Notes: generated by a model not told the origin, from the letters alone. Positions 45,396-57,049 are shown, counted from the stretch's first letter. The stretch: DNA of 64,000 nt from Tetrastigma voinierianum (GCA_016808115.1 JAEQBH010000717.1:124001-188000), one strand, 5' to 3'. A program made the numbers and translations.

Positions 45396-47827
45396 TCAGG
45401 TGTCACGCCTTGAAACCCGATCCAAGGGCATGACTGTCATTTCACATTTCAAGCCCAAAGACTTGAAGTGGCAAATAACACAAACCTTCATTTCTTATAA
45501 CTAGATTGAGTCTAATTAGTTTAGAGTAATAACAACTTTCTATATCATCAATTCACATATCCAAAATTTCATAATAACAAAAATTCTCTAACTCTGACAT
45601 TGCATGAATTAACATAAATGATAAGACAAATATTCATATCTTTTAACCAAATCTGAGAACAAATAATCCAAATGAATATAGACTCATCAACTAAATAATA
45701 TCCACTAATAGATTTAAATCAAATTCTAATAATAATATGATTCTCATCTAGCAATCTCTCTCTTTGTGAGTCAAATGTACCTAAAAATATGTGAATGAAT
45801 GATGAACTTAAAGAAGCTCAATAAAATACTAATATAGTTTCATGGATCAGGTTTTCAATCATATAACAAATAAGATATTTTTTCATAAAAATTTTGATTA
45901 AAAATAATTTGGAACATTCAAAATTTTCTTTCAAAACATTCTCAAATCAGGTTTCATGTCGGATGTAGTCCAAACAATTTCATATCAAATTTCGATTCAA
46001 ACACTTTCATATCAAAGTCCAAAATCAAATACATTTCAAATATATTTTTCTCTGATCATCAAATATCAAATGATGCCTAACCATGTTGGGCTTTCAAATT
46101 GGTGGTTAGCCGCAAATTTTTCCTTATAAGGTGGATGAAACTAAGCCTTCACTAATCTTAATACTCTAACAGAAACCCTTAGAGACCTAGGGTTAAAATC
46201 AATTACATTTACCGCAAATAATGTAAAAGTTAGTAACTATTATTCATTGACAAGGGCGAATTATGTCAACTATTCCGTTGACATAGCGAACTAACTAGAG
46301 TCAAATATTTCATTCAAAAATTCCAAATCACAAAACATCGCCTCTCCACATTTCTTTTATAAACAAAACAAATCTTAAAATACTTTCGAGCCAAAATCTA
46401 TTTGATCCCATGAACAATCAAAGGAATAAAACAAATCAAACTTTTCTTCATTCAAATTACATAAAAGGAAAATAAATATATTTTTGAAAAAAAAACTATA
46501 TAAATAATCTTTAGGCAAAAACATATAAAATATTTTCTTTTGCAAAAGTTGTATTAATATCCCTTACCTCAAACGAGTACTTTAAAATCTTAAAGAAGCT
46601 AATCAAAAGAATCTCGAATGGTATTTCACCCCTAGCAAAATAAAGAGGAACTATCATCGTTAATTATTCACCTAAAATTTATAAGTTTGAGAATCTTAAT
46701 AATATCATAATGTCAATATTATTAATCATAATAATATTTTAAACATTCTAAATATTAATAATTTAATTAATGAGTTCAAAACTTTATAAAGTCAAATTCC
46801 TTTCGAATATGATTTAGAATATTTATTTATTTTATATTCTTAATTAATTCACCTACTCTACTAAAAATAATAATTATTAGTATATTTTATACATATTATC
46901 CCTTAATATTTATCTTAATCATAGTATTATCTAAATAAATTCTCAAATCATAGCAAATATCTACTTGCTAAAAATATATCCTCGATTACTTATCAAATAC
47001 ATATATTTATAAAACACACAACACAAACTTATAATATTTGTTTATTATTATTCTCTAAAGAAGTATCATCAAATCTTTACTTTTGTTTTTTTTTTCTCAA
47101 ATAATTGGAATATCTAGCTTTTTTTGGGTTATCAATCATTACCTAAACTTTAAGTTTTATAGGCCCTATTTTAGAAAAACTTTTAGACCTAATTTCTTTT
47201 TAATATTAAATGACATTAACCATAACAATATGTTTATTTTGGTCTTTTATTAAATGTCAATTTTTGTCTTTTAAATTACACCAACCAAAAATCATGATAA
47301 GGTTTCCTTTTGACTTTTCAACTTGTCATATGTCAACTGTTCATCCTAACAATTCTTTTTTTTTTTCTTGTATTGATTTACAATCTCAAAGTATGAGGTT
47401 TCCTACTATATTTCTTTATTTATTGTATTTTTTTTTCTTCTTTTATTTTTTCTATACTTCCATAGTACCGTGGTCCTCTACTACTTTTTTTTTTTACAAA
47501 CTCAAAGCATATCTTGATCACTATCACCTTTATTTCTTTTCTTTTTTTCATTCTCATTCTCAAAACAATTCAATACAACATCACCCGACTAGTATTTTAT
47601 TTTTATTTACTTTTAAAAAGTGAAATCTAATCGGCGCTTTTTCAGGGTTGATCTAAAATTAAGGAAAATTAGAGAATATATACCAAAGAAAACTAGAAAA
47701 ATAAATAATGAAGATCTTACATTTCGAGTTGCTTCTTAAACCCTAGATCTGACGTCCTAAATCTTCCCGGAATCTTTTTCGAAAAAGAGGACTATATAGA
47801 GAAAAGAACGAAGAGATTTATTACCAG

Positions 47828-48538
47828 TGGGGTTTTAAAATAGCTAGGCGTCACGAGGCCTAGAACACGAGCCCAAATGCGGAGCTTAAAGGGATTAGAA
47901 ACGGGGGCTGTACCCCGGTGCTAGGCCCTTGATGACCTCCCGAAACAAAGGCCCGATTCACCCCTTCAAAGGGTGGTAGTAATCAAGTATTCCTATGAAA
48001 GGGAAAATGCCCGATCTCTCCGCAATTAGGAAAACATAATATTTCCTAATTGAATTGCCCATCAAACTATCCCTTATTAAACTCGGTTTCACGATAAGGA
48101 AGAAAATCTCTCACCCGATGGGAGAATATCGTATCATCATCCAACTAGAAAAATCATCAATTATCCCTTATTAATCAATTTACGATAAGGAAAAAAAATC
48201 TCTCACCCAGTGGGAGGAATATCGTATCATCCTCCAATAAGGAAAGATATTATTCAGTGTCATCATTCAACTAGGAAAGTTGTCATGATCATCCATTATA
48301 AATACCAGGCCACCCCATCGGTGAAAGGTCACGCGAACTTATACCTGAAAACTTCATTCTGGCGGTTGATCTTCTCTTGCAAGAAAAGAGCCGGCTTAGG
48401 CATCGAGAGAAACCAGCGGGGCCCCGCCGATCCTTTTTGTTTCTTGTTTTTGCAGAGGAGTCCAACGTATGGAGTCAGCGGATCGGCCCAGCAAATCCAA
48501 CACGCTCAAGCCCAATTCCGGTTGAAAAAGCATCATCA
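47828..48538 (+). repeat. Tat derivative 5' LTR with promoter
   Basis: Starts TGGGGTTTTAAAATAG and ends GTTGAAAAAGCATCATCA. It contains a roughly 100-bp internal direct repeat (CCCTTATTAA...ACGATAAGGAA...CTCTCACCC...GGGAGAATATCGTATCATC, at about 48069 and 48166). A TATAAATA box at 48297-48304 is followed by a conserved CACCCCATCGGTGAAAGG, the likely transcription start region. Confidence 0.9.
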
Positions 48539-48540
48539 GT

Positions 48541-48560
48541 TTGGCGCCATCTATGGAGCA
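48541..48560 (+). other. Primer-binding-site-like sequence of Tat derivative
   Basis: TTGGCGCCATCTATGGAGC starts two bases after the LTR. The TTGGCGCC start is common in Tat-lineage primer sites; I cannot assign the tRNA. Confidence 0.6.
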
Positions 48561-49184
48561 GCGGTTCCTTTACAAATCTAAAAGTGACCTCGGCGATAAT
48601 GGTATCAACTTCGAACCTGGCGGAAGTAATGTCAATCCTCCAAGGATCACGAACCCGACCAGGCGGCGTGGATAGCCGACCTCGGAGGTGCGTTAGAAGG
48701 CCCAATGCGACCAGCAGAACTTGAGTGGGGCGGTCTGGCGTCACCAGCCAACACTTCTTGAAGAGTTGGAACCCAACTCACGAGCGAAATCTGACACGAG
48801 GGCCACGACACGCGAAAGACCAAAACCCTGTGCAGAGAAAAGCGACACCTCGGCCCTCGTCGAAGCGAATAGAAGGAGAAACTAGCCACACCGGGGAGCA
48901 TGATCCTTACCAACTTGGAGGATCATGACGAGGAAGAGGTCATGGGAGAAAAGGTTCGAGACATCAGCCGAGAAATAAGCCACATGAAGGTAGCGGTAAA
49001 AGGCTGAGCTCCGATCTCCATGGGCCGTTTGCAACAAGCTAAGTCTCCATTCACCAGGGGTGTTACTTCCCCTTCCGGCAAAGTTGGTACCCGCGGTCGG
49101 GAGCGTTCGATGGAACAAAAGACCCCATAGACCACCTCGTACGTACAAAAAATCATATGGAGCTGCACGGATATCGGGGAGTTA
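48561..49184 (+). pseudogene. Tat-type gag N-terminal remnant
   Basis: A decayed leader and gag start. The diagnostic part is at about 49100-49165: AFDGTKDPIDHLV and KNHMELHGY, matching the Tat/Retand gag opening (L..FDGT.DP.DHL..Y...M.L.G). It is followed at once by the tandem array, so gag after this point and all of pol have been deleted. Confidence 0.78.
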
Positions 49185-50700
49185 GCTCAAAAGGCCCAGT
49201 ATGCAGACCATGTGGCTCGAGCCCGGTAGCTCGGTTCGTAAAGCGCGCGGCGACTCAAACATGCCATGTAGCCCGCGGGCCAAGTAAATGCAGAGCCGGT
49301 GATCGATTCGCGGCGTGGCGGCTCGGCGGTATGTAGCCGAAGCGAAGTAGCTCGGGAGCCGCGTGGCCGGTTCGCGGTATGGCGGCTGAAGCGAGGTCAT
49401 GTACGGGCCAAGAAGCTCGGGGAGCCCGATAGCTCGATTCGTGGGGCGCAGCGGCTCAAGCGGTCATGTAGCCCGCGAGGCCGTAGCTCGAGGAGCCCGG
49501 TAACCGATTCGTAAGTAGCGACAGCTCAGCAGGCCATTTAGCCACGGGCCAAGTAGCTCGGGAGCCCGGTAGCTTCGGTTCGTGGCGTGGCGGCTCAAGC
49601 GAGCCATTTAGCCCGCGGGCCGTAGCTCGGGAGCTGGTAGCTCGGTTCGCGACACGACAACTCAAATAGGCCATGTAGCCCGCGGGCCAAGTAGCTTGGG
49701 AGCCCGGTGGCTCAGATTGGTAGTGGCCCGACCGAGCGAGCCGTGTAGCCGCAGACAGTAACCGGGAGCTGGTAGCTCAGTTCACACGAGGCATGAAAAT
49801 AAGCGGTTGTAACCATGGGCCGGCAGCTCGGGGCCCGGTAAACCGGTTTGCGAACGCGATAAAGGCCAAGTAGCCGCGGGCCATGTAGCCGGGGCGAGTA
49901 GCTCGGTTCGCGAGGCATAGCGACCGAAAAGGCAGTATACGAAGCCGTAGCGGTTCGGGGAGCCCGATGGCTCAGTTTGCAGGCGTAATGGCTTTCGAAA
50001 AATGCGAGTAGCCCGCGAGCCATGGCTCGAGCTATCAAAAGGCCCAGTAGCCATGGGCCGTGGCTCGGTTGCGAGCAACGACTCAGCCAGGCCCGAGTAG
50101 CCACGAATTATGGCTCGGGAGACCCGGCTCGATTCGGTAGAGCAACAGCTCAAAAAATGCCAAGTAGCCACGAAGCCATGTCTTTCGAGGAGCCATGTAG
50201 CTCCGGTTCTGACTTAACAGCTCAAAAAAGGCAAGTAGCCACGGAGCCATGTAGCTCAAGATCCCAATAGCTCAGTTTGTAGAGCGTAACAGCTCAAAAA
50301 GGCCAAGTAGCCACGGAGCCATGTAGCTCAGGAGCCATGTAGCTTAGTTTGCAGAGCTTAAAAGCTCAACAAAGGCCAAGTACCATGAATCCATGTAGCC
50401 CGCAAATAGCAGCTTTCAGGGAGCTAGCTTCAAGGTCAGTAGCCACGGGCCATGTGGCTGTTTGCGAGCTTAACGGCTCCAAAAGGCCAAGTAGCCACGG
50501 GGCCATGTAACCAGGGCCCAGTAAGCTCAGTTTGCGGAGCTTAACGGCTCAGGGGCTTGACCCTTTCGCCTAGGGCGAGTGGCTCAGTTTTCGAAGCCTA
50601 ATTGCTCAAAAAGGCACAATAGCCTTAGAGCTCGGTAGCTCAGTTTTAAGGCTAAACAGCTCAGACAGACCAGGAACCAAGCATCTCAATTTAGCGAAAC
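49185..50700 (+). repeat. ~70-bp tandem array, ~20 units
   Basis: Diverged units follow a pattern like GTAGCTCGGGAGCCCGGTAG, then CTCGGTTCG...GGCGGCTCAAG and CGGGCCATGTAGCCCGCGGG. Two clean neighbours at about 49554-49690 are each 69 bases. From about 50150 a sub-variant with AGCTCAAAAAGGCCAAGTAGCCACGG...GCCATGTAGCTCAG takes over. Long open frames on both strands here (for example 50104-49712 and 50171-49782) are products of the repeat. Confidence 0.9.
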
Positions 50701-50785
50701 AATATTAATCAACAAATCCCGGTATATCAGCAAAAAGTCAATGTCAGAAGCAATACAGCCCTTGCCTACGCTTGCTTTAGCCAAA

Positions 50786-50800
50786 GGCTCGGGGGGCAAC
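50786..50800 (+). other. Tat derivative polypurine tract
   Basis: GGCTCGGGGGGCAAC lies immediately before the 3' LTR start TGATGGGG. Position and G-run fit the plus-strand primer of Tat elements. Confidence 0.85.
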
Positions 50801-51528
50801 TGATGGGGTTTAAAATAATAGGCGCATAGGCCTAGAACACGAGCCCAAATGCCAGGCTTAAAAATGGATTAAGAAGCAGGCCTAGTACCAAGGTATTGGG
50901 CCCTTATTGACATCCCAAATATAGGCCCAAAACAAGAGCCCAATTCACCCCTTCAAAAGGCTGGTAATGTAATCAAAGAATTCCTATTAAAGGAAAATAC
51001 TCAATCTCCACCAATTCGGAAAACATAATATTTCCTAATTATTGCCCATAAATTATCCCTTATTAATCGGTTTACGATAAGGAAAGAAAATCTCTCACCC
51101 AATGGGAGGAATATCGTATCATCATCCAACTAGGAAAGTCATCAATTATCCCTTATTAATCAGTTTACGATAAGGAAAGAAAATCTCTCACCTAGTGGGA
51201 GGAATATAAATCATTCTCGATAAGAAGATGTATTGATGTCATCATTCAACTAGGAAAGTTGTCGTGATCATCCATTATAAATACCAGGCCACCCCATCGG
51301 TGAAAGGTACGTAGACTTATGCACAAAACTTCATTCCCTAAGCAATTGATCTTCTCTTCCCTCGGAAAGAACTTACTTAGGCATAGGAGAAGCAACGGGT
51401 GAACCCCCGCCAATCCTTTTTGTTTCTTGTTTTGCGGAGGTCGACGTGCGGAGTCGGCCGGACCGGCCCGGTGAAAGCCAAATCCAGCTTGCGCTCGAAG
51501 CCCAGTTCCGGTTGAAAAAGCATCATCA
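50801..51528 (+). repeat. Tat derivative 3' LTR
   Basis: Direct partner of 47828-48538. It starts TGATGGGGTTTAAAATAATA, has TATAAATA at 51276-51283 followed by the same CACCCCATCGGTGAAAGG, and ends GTTGAAAAAGCATCATCA. Substitutions and small indels separate the two, so the insertion is not recent or the sequence is noisy. Confidence 0.92.
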
Positions 51529-51784
51529 ACCATTAACAATATTATTTTCCTTTTCTAGAATGAAATCTATGAAAAATCTCACCTTGAAAACTTTCTTAGT
51601 TCTTGAATTGTTATGCTTAGGAGAGGCTACGCCGAGAGAAACGGATGAACCAATGAATAATAACATATATTTTTTATTATTTTGCTTTCTATTTATACTT
51701 GGGGTGTTTCCATAATGAATTACCAATATAGCCTTTATTTAAAAAAATTATTTATTTACCCTCTTGAAAATTCGGGGTATCACA

Positions 51785-52302
51785 TCAGGAGGTTTAGTAC
51801 ATGTTACAAACACATGAAATGAGACTCGAAAATTTGAATGCTTCAACAATGGTTGAGCTATCAAATTCCATTGCCAATTTTGCTCAAAATATTTCATCTT
51901 CATCCTTCTCCTTTAGAGGCAATCAGAATAATTCTCAAGGCAGATATAACAGAGGTAGAGGGCACACTATGGCTAGGGGAGGAAGAGTTACCAATCAGTT
52001 CGGTAGTACATGAGCCTTTGTGTCAAATCGTAACAAAGTTGGACATAGAGCCTTGAGACTTTTGCAGCTTTGATCCGCTATCGAGTACTCTCAATCTCGA
52101 CAAGGCTACTTTCTGCTCTTAGTGATGACTCTTCGGCTTCGGTTCTCAACTCTCAGGCAAACATTACTACACCAGAAAGCGTGAGCGACCTGACTTGGTT
52201 CCTTGATAGTAGAGCCACACATAATATAACCTCAGATGAAACTCCATGACAGCAAAATCATATTACTCTGGCAATGATAAGCTTATTCTCGGTGATGGTT
52301 CT
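51785..52302 (+). pseudogene. copia-B gag 3' part and protease start
   Basis: Gag continues (YMLQTHEMRLENLNASTMVE, SNSIANFAQNISSS, then an Asn/Gly/Arg-rich stretch GNQNNSQGRYNRGRG). A decayed zinc-knuckle segment (KVGH.ALR) and IEYSQSRQGYF lead to the protease: DLTWFLDS is followed by a GATHHIT-type site, where one base change reads S-R-A-T for the usual S-G-A-T, and NDKLILGDGS. The element is cut here by the Tat LTR; its integrase and RT would lie to the right of the window. Confidence 0.9.
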
Positions 52303-53078
52303 TGATAGGGTTGAAAAATAAGGCTCACAAGCCCACACACCAAGCCCAAGAAAGAGGCCAGCCCATCGAAACACGAAGGCCCACTAGTTGAATTCCAAAG
52401 GAGAGGTTTTGCCCCTAATGGGGCAGTCGGGGCCTTTGCGTGACATTCCGACCTTTTGGGCTGACCAGAAGAAGAGGTCCAATTCGGCTTGGCCCAAGGC
52501 CACTTGCAATAAAAGTCTCCCGGGTACAGAAAATAGAATAGTCCTAATAATATATTACTCCGCAAAATCAACCAAATCTCACCAATAGGAAAGAAAAGAG
52601 AATGATGATCAACCATCGTCGGATCCCCAATAAGGGAAGGAAGGTGTATCCCAAATAAGCTACTCTTTCTATATCCTATACCAAATCCTGTCTGATTTAT
52701 AACAAAAATATCACATCCGTAAGTGAATCCCAGTACCATCAAGCCCGAAGAACATCTACTATAAATACAAGGTCACCCCATCGGTGAAAGGTACGCAAAA
52801 ACATACGCCAATACTAAGCAGTCTAAGCAGTCTCTCTTTTCCTCAGAAAGAAACTGACTTAGGCATCGGAGCGGCCACGGGCGAAGCCCTCGCCGACCCT
52901 TTTTTATTCTCGTGTTTGCAGAGGAGTGCTACGACCAAGATTTGCAGATCGGTATTGCAGCAGTCATACTTCAGCCCAGACGATCCAAAAGCCTGCATCC
53001 CAGCCCGTCAGCAATCCGGGTCCAGCCCAATGAGCCCTACACGCTCCAGCCCAGTTCCGATTGAAAAAAGCATCATCA
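52303..53078 (+). repeat. Tat-1 5' LTR with promoter
   Basis: Starts TGATAGGGTTGAAAAATAAG and ends GATTGAAAAAAGCATCATCA, close to the ends of the 47828 and 50801 LTRs. It shares the TATAAATA box (52760-52767) and the following CACCCCATCGGTGAAAGG but has a different upstream half. A distinct subfamily of the same Tat group. Confidence 0.88.
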
Positions 53079-53735
53079 GTTGACGTGTCGAATCACGGTA
53101 GTTTAGACACTGCTTGTATTTCCGAACCTCCGGCATACGATGCTGTGTAGGTGGGGCCTTCGTCGCCCGACTGAATTCCTCACTCACGCAAATCCTCACG
53201 AGATGACACGAATTTCTGGGGGTTGTTGATGTGATCAGTGATACGTAGGGTGGTGGCCAACAAAACCGTTCAGCCAGTTCTGGTGACTGTGAGTTCAGTG
53301 ACATCATCTTTGAGTCGACCTTCGATAAAAATGAGCAGCCGAGGAGAGGCGGAGCCCGTCGGCCTTCATCTGGCGGGGGTTCTCTGGGAAAGGTATTACC
53401 TCTAGCAGGCTGTCTGGCCCCGGGTACTCACCTTGGAGATCCCCATGTGGGTGACGACCACGACAAGATTCCTGGTCGTGAAGCCTTAATGCACTTACAA
53501 CATGTTGTGGCGAGACCCTCCCTGACTCGAAATAAAGCCATCCCTCGCATATCACATGATGATGTAGGTTCCCTACGTAGCGGGTGGGAATGGTTCGAGA
53601 GCCAAACGGGTAGCCGGGAATGCTACTGGTGTCCATGAAACAAAAAGCGGTTGACAACATATGCACGGATAGGCTCGACATGCGTGGCCAGGTGATGACC
53701 ACGACCCGAGCCATCAGGAGAAGCGGAACCGTATT
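53079..53735 (+). other. Tat-1 gag/protease region, unrecognisable
   Basis: Only about 0.65 kb lies between LTR and the RT linker, against roughly 2 kb for an intact Tat gag-protease. I see no gag or protease motif. Open frames on both strands (for example 53714-53304 minus) have no domain. Likely a large deletion. Confidence 0.5.
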
Positions 53736-54560
53736 GTGAATGACGACCGGGCATCTCGCCTATGTCGGGATCAGGTGCTTAAGAAGACCTCTAAAAACCC
53801 CCTTATCTGTTTTAAACAAAACAAGGACGTATTTAAGTGGAAGCGAGGCAGATATGGAAGGAATCGATCTCACGATAATCACTCCACGAGGCTGACGTCA
53901 TCCCACTCCTTCAAGCGATCAAACAAAGAGAAGGAGCTTCACGCCCGAAGAGACAAAAAGCCCATCAACGAGGAAGTCGACAAACTCAACCGGCGGGGGC
54001 GGAGTCGGAAGTACAAGGCTCATCCCGAGTGGTTAGCCAATGTAGTGCTCGTCAAAAACCCGGCAGAGTGGCGACTCTGCATCGACTTCGTGACATCAAC
54101 AAAAGCATGCTGAAAGATAGTTTCCCTACGCGAATCGGGCCTGTGCATCGTCAGATGCCCGCGTTGGTTGAACTTCTCAGCTTTATGGATGCCTTCTCCA
54201 GCTATAATCAGATCAATATGCACCCAGGTGACCAAGAAAAGACCTCGTTCGTCACAGCGCAAGAGACCTATTGTTATCGTGTAATGCAGTTCGGACTCGA
54301 AGCATGGGAGCCCGCGTGTCGAGAGGTTGGTGAATCGGATGTTCCGAGACGAGATAGGCACGACTATGGAAGTATACATGGGTGTGCTGGTAAAATCCAC
54401 CCTGGTGAGCTCACATGGCTCATCTATCGAAGCTTTAGGACCTTGAGAAACTTCAACATGAAACTGAATCAGGCCAAGTGCGCCTTCGGGTGTCGACCAG
54501 GAGTTCACGGGTTTCATAGTCAACCGAGGAGTGAAGCAAATCCAAAGACAAGATAAAGGT
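53736..54560 (+). pseudogene. Tat-1 reverse transcriptase
   Basis: RT blocks in order: KQNKDVFKWK (linker), KPINEEVDKLNR, HPEWLANVVLVKNPAEWRLC followed by IDF, DINKSMLKDSFP, LLSFMDAFSSYNQINMHPGD, EKTSFVTAQETYCYRVMQFG, then TMEVYMGVLVKS near 54365-54400. The family reads EVYVDDMLVKS here, so the catalytic DD is lost. TLRNFNMKLNQAKCAFG follows. Many small frameshifts. Assigned to Tat by these motifs. Confidence 0.92.
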
Positions 54561-55140
54561 TGTGCTTTCGACAATGCCTTGTACTTCAGTATAAAAAAGG
54601 AAGTTCAGCGCGGCGGGAAGGATTGCTGCCTTAAACCGGTCGTGTCGAGCCCGACGACGAATGCCGTGCTCTTCAAGTTCACGAAGAAGGCATTTCAATG
54701 GGATGCAAAGTGTGAGGCTGCATTTCAGCTTTGAAAGCATGTCGAGCTCTCCCCCATCCTAGTAAGGTTTCTGTGAAGGAGGCTCTTTACTCTATGCCAG
54801 CCGTGTCGGAAACTTCTCAACCAACGTCTCGTCGGGAGATAGAGCGAGTCAAGCCTGGTTCCTATTATGAGTGGAGCTTTTGAGAGGCCAGAAGGAGAGA
54901 TATCGAGGATGGAGAAACTAATTTTGGCCTTGGTAACCGCTGCTTCCACCAAGGCTCCGCCCCTACTTCCAGGCTCATACCATAGAGGTTCCAATAGAGT
55001 ACCCGATGAAGCAAGTGTTACACAAGCTAGAAACCTCCGGAATGAAATGGGCCATAGAGCTAAGCGAGTTCGACATCATATACAAGCTGCAGCAGTAAAG
55101 GGCAGGGTCTTGTGGAGCTTAGTCATGGAATTCACTTTGA
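54561..55140 (+). pseudogene. Tat-1 RNase H
   Basis: KKAFQWDAKCEAAFQL (54680-54735) is the RT-RNase H connection. EGEISRMEKLILALVTAA (about 54885-54945) corresponds to the RYP.MEKL.LALV.AARKLRPYFQ block. The end has KVLHKLE-like and LSEFDIIY-like text in shifted frames near 55030-55085, then LVMEFT at 55120-55140. Broken, inactive. Confidence 0.85.
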
Positions 55141-55620
55141 GTAGAACTGGCGAGGCAGCAAATAATGAGCGACCTCCCATGCAGGAGCTCTCTGTGAATT
55201 GAACCTCATTGCAAGGGGAGTGGAGGCGAGTCTGATCACGACCTCTCCAGGAGAATGAATGTTGAGTACGCACTTTCAGTTCGGATTTCAAGCCTCTAAC
55301 AGCGAGGCCCGGTATGGAGACCGTCATAGCGGGCCTCGACGCCATTCAGCGGAAGTTGATAGCTAGAAGTCTGGGTGACTGGTGAGTAGTAAGACGGATA
55401 GAAGATACCTCTGAGAAGCCCAGCTGGGGAGGATGATCACACGTATCTCCAAAGGTACAAGATTTATTAAAAAATTCGTGTCGGTTCAAATTAAAACATG
55501 TCCCTAGGCGAAACTCCAAGCAGCTGCCTTGCAAAATTAAACAGCCTGGGGAGAGGGCCTCGAGGAAGATCGACACCAGTCGGAGTCTTTGTGAGCCCTA
55601 CATTGATCTGCGACGTGGAG
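55141..55620 (+). pseudogene. Tat-1 second (archaeal-type) RNase H
   Basis: Degenerate blocks MNVEYALSVRISS (about 55255-55290), a NSEARYG segment (usual ASNNEAEYEA), AGLDAI (about 55330), FVSVQIKTCP (about 55480; usual F..VHVPR) and ALQN*TAWGEGLEEDR (about 55530). The order matches the extra aRNH domain carried by Tat elements between RNase H and integrase. Frames change repeatedly. Confidence 0.75.
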
Positions 55621-56800
55621 GTGCGCGGTCAGTCAGAGCGAGTTGGATGGACCCCATGCGGGATTATATAATGAGTGGACGTCTACTGGCGACCAAAAAA
55701 GCAGCTAAATGGGCCAGAGATGCACGCCGGTTACTAATCCGCGCTAAAGCTATACAAGTGGGGATTCTTCACTCCTATCCTTAAATGCATCGCGGGAAAA
55801 AATATCGAATACGTGCTAAGAGAGGTACATGTGAGGTATATCACGGAAATCATATCGAACTGTTGAGAAGGTGAGACAAGGATACCTCTTGGCCTACAAT
55901 ACTCGAAAGAAACAGCTTGACCTAGTCGAAAAGTAAATTTTCGGGGCACACGAATCTCACGCCTCCCCATGAGCCCTTGACATGATCACAAGCCCACGGC
56001 CTTTCCAACAATGGGGTCTTGACATGCGGGACCTACGCCCCTTAGAAAGGGCCAATGTAAGTTCATCATCGTCCGCGATTAGATTACTTCGCAAATGGGC
56101 GGAGGCCGGGCCTTTGGCTCTGATCACCGAACGAAGATACCGCCAGTGTTTGTATGGGCCCTCGCTATGCGGGTCGGTATCCCAGAGTTTCCCCAGTGGC
56201 GTAGGTCATGAAAACAATTTGACAGCAAATTTAGAATTTCTATCTTTGACTTCGAATTAAAATTATTACTCGTCCCATACATCCACGGTCCCAATGGACG
56301 GGCGAAGTCTCTCAGAACCACTTAAAGCGCGTAAAGACAAATTGGAGATCATAAGGAAAGTGGGTAGAATACCTCCCCGAGGTGTTATGGGCCTACAGGA
56401 CGACAGAAGTCAACAACCCGAGAAACCCCATTTGCCTAGCCTTGACATAGTGGTAGCCCCTGTCAGGGTGGATTAAAATTTGAAGGATCGAGTTGGCGGT
56501 GCTGGAGCACAATGACGAGGCTCTCGAGTCTAAATTTGGATCTCTTGCCCCAGGCAGCGAGCAAGTTCTAGTGAAGGCTACCGGAAAGGCGGTACTACAA
56601 CCAAAAGTCCAAACCCCGAGAGGGCTGCGGGTGGTCTGGTCTTAAAAGTTATTGCCAAGCAGTAAGAATCCGGCTACATGGAAATTGGGCCCCGGCTGGG
56701 AAGGCCTACATCCTCTGCGGTGTCGGACAGGCAGTGACCAAGCGAGGAGGAAGAATTTACTGACATGCACGGAGCGGAACATCTCAAATGTTTTTTATGG
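55621..56800 (+). pseudogene. Tat-1 integrase
   Basis: WMDPMRDYIMSGRL (about 55645-55690) is the usual linker. A zinc-finger region with EVYHGNHIELLR follows (about 55830). The core starts ITSPRPFQQWGLDMRDL (55985-56035), where the first catalytic Asp (WGLD) is kept. KWAEAGPLALITERR is at about 56093-56140 and NLTANLEFL at about 56215. LEIIRKVGRIPP and a VMGLQDDRS block come near 56345-56410 (normally LW.YRTT.RS). The tail GPGWEGP...GAEHLK (to about 56785) matches the Tat integrase end (GP.WEGPY...N..HLK..). Several frameshifts. Confidence 0.9.
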
Positions 56801-57049
56801 TGACATGGTTTGTAAATCTTAAATGGAGATTTATCGATTTTAATTAATGATTTGACCATTCTAGCGGTCATTTTTATTACAAAGCGTCGCAAACAACTCA
56901 GACATATAACGCTATGAAAAATTACATGCAATAGAATGAAGAAAACTCATAGACATAAAAGGAAAAGTCTCTCTTTATTCCAATCAGATTACATTCAGTT
57001 ACAATTGCGTAATCTCATGCCATCTTGGAAGCATTGATCCTGGCAGTTC
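56801..57049. other. Tat-1 post-pol spacer
   Basis: Short AT-rich non-coding DNA; no gene seen. Confidence 0.5.

Larger units (their letters stand above)
47828..51528 (+). mobile_element. Non-autonomous Tat derivative (3.7 kb)
   Basis: Two direct LTRs (47828-48538, 50801-51528), a primer site at 48541, a gag N-terminal remnant, a 70-bp tandem array and a polypurine tract, with no pol. Flanking 5-mers ACCAG (47823-47827) and ACCAT (51529-51533) agree at 4 of 5. The LTR 3' ends (TTGAAAAAGCATCATCA) match the LTR of the autonomous-type Tat element at 52303, so it looks like a deletion derivative that depends on such an element. Confidence 0.9.
45401..51784 (+). repeat. Solo LTR in copia-B gag, itself interrupted
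   Basis: Begins TGTCACGCCTTGAAACCC and ends GGGGTATCACA. The 5-mer TCAGG is present on both sides (45396-45400 and 51785-51789). Removing the Tat derivative (47828-51528) leaves about 2.7 kb of AT-rich DNA with no coding capacity or internal region, so it is a solo LTR. Orientation follows the TGTCACGCC start. The gag frame flanks it cleanly. The T-rich frame at 47210-47623 is compositional. Confidence 0.88.

Noticed and set aside
47210..47623. 137-codon Phe/Ser/Leu-rich frame as a membrane protein
   Set aside because: T-rich solo-LTR sequence with poly-T runs; the hydrophobic content follows from base composition and no family pattern is visible.
49712..50270. Overlapping long open frames on both strands (about 130 codons minus, 82 plus)
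   Set aside because: They lie wholly inside the 70-bp tandem array; a GC-rich repeat with few stop words gives open frames on several strands at once.
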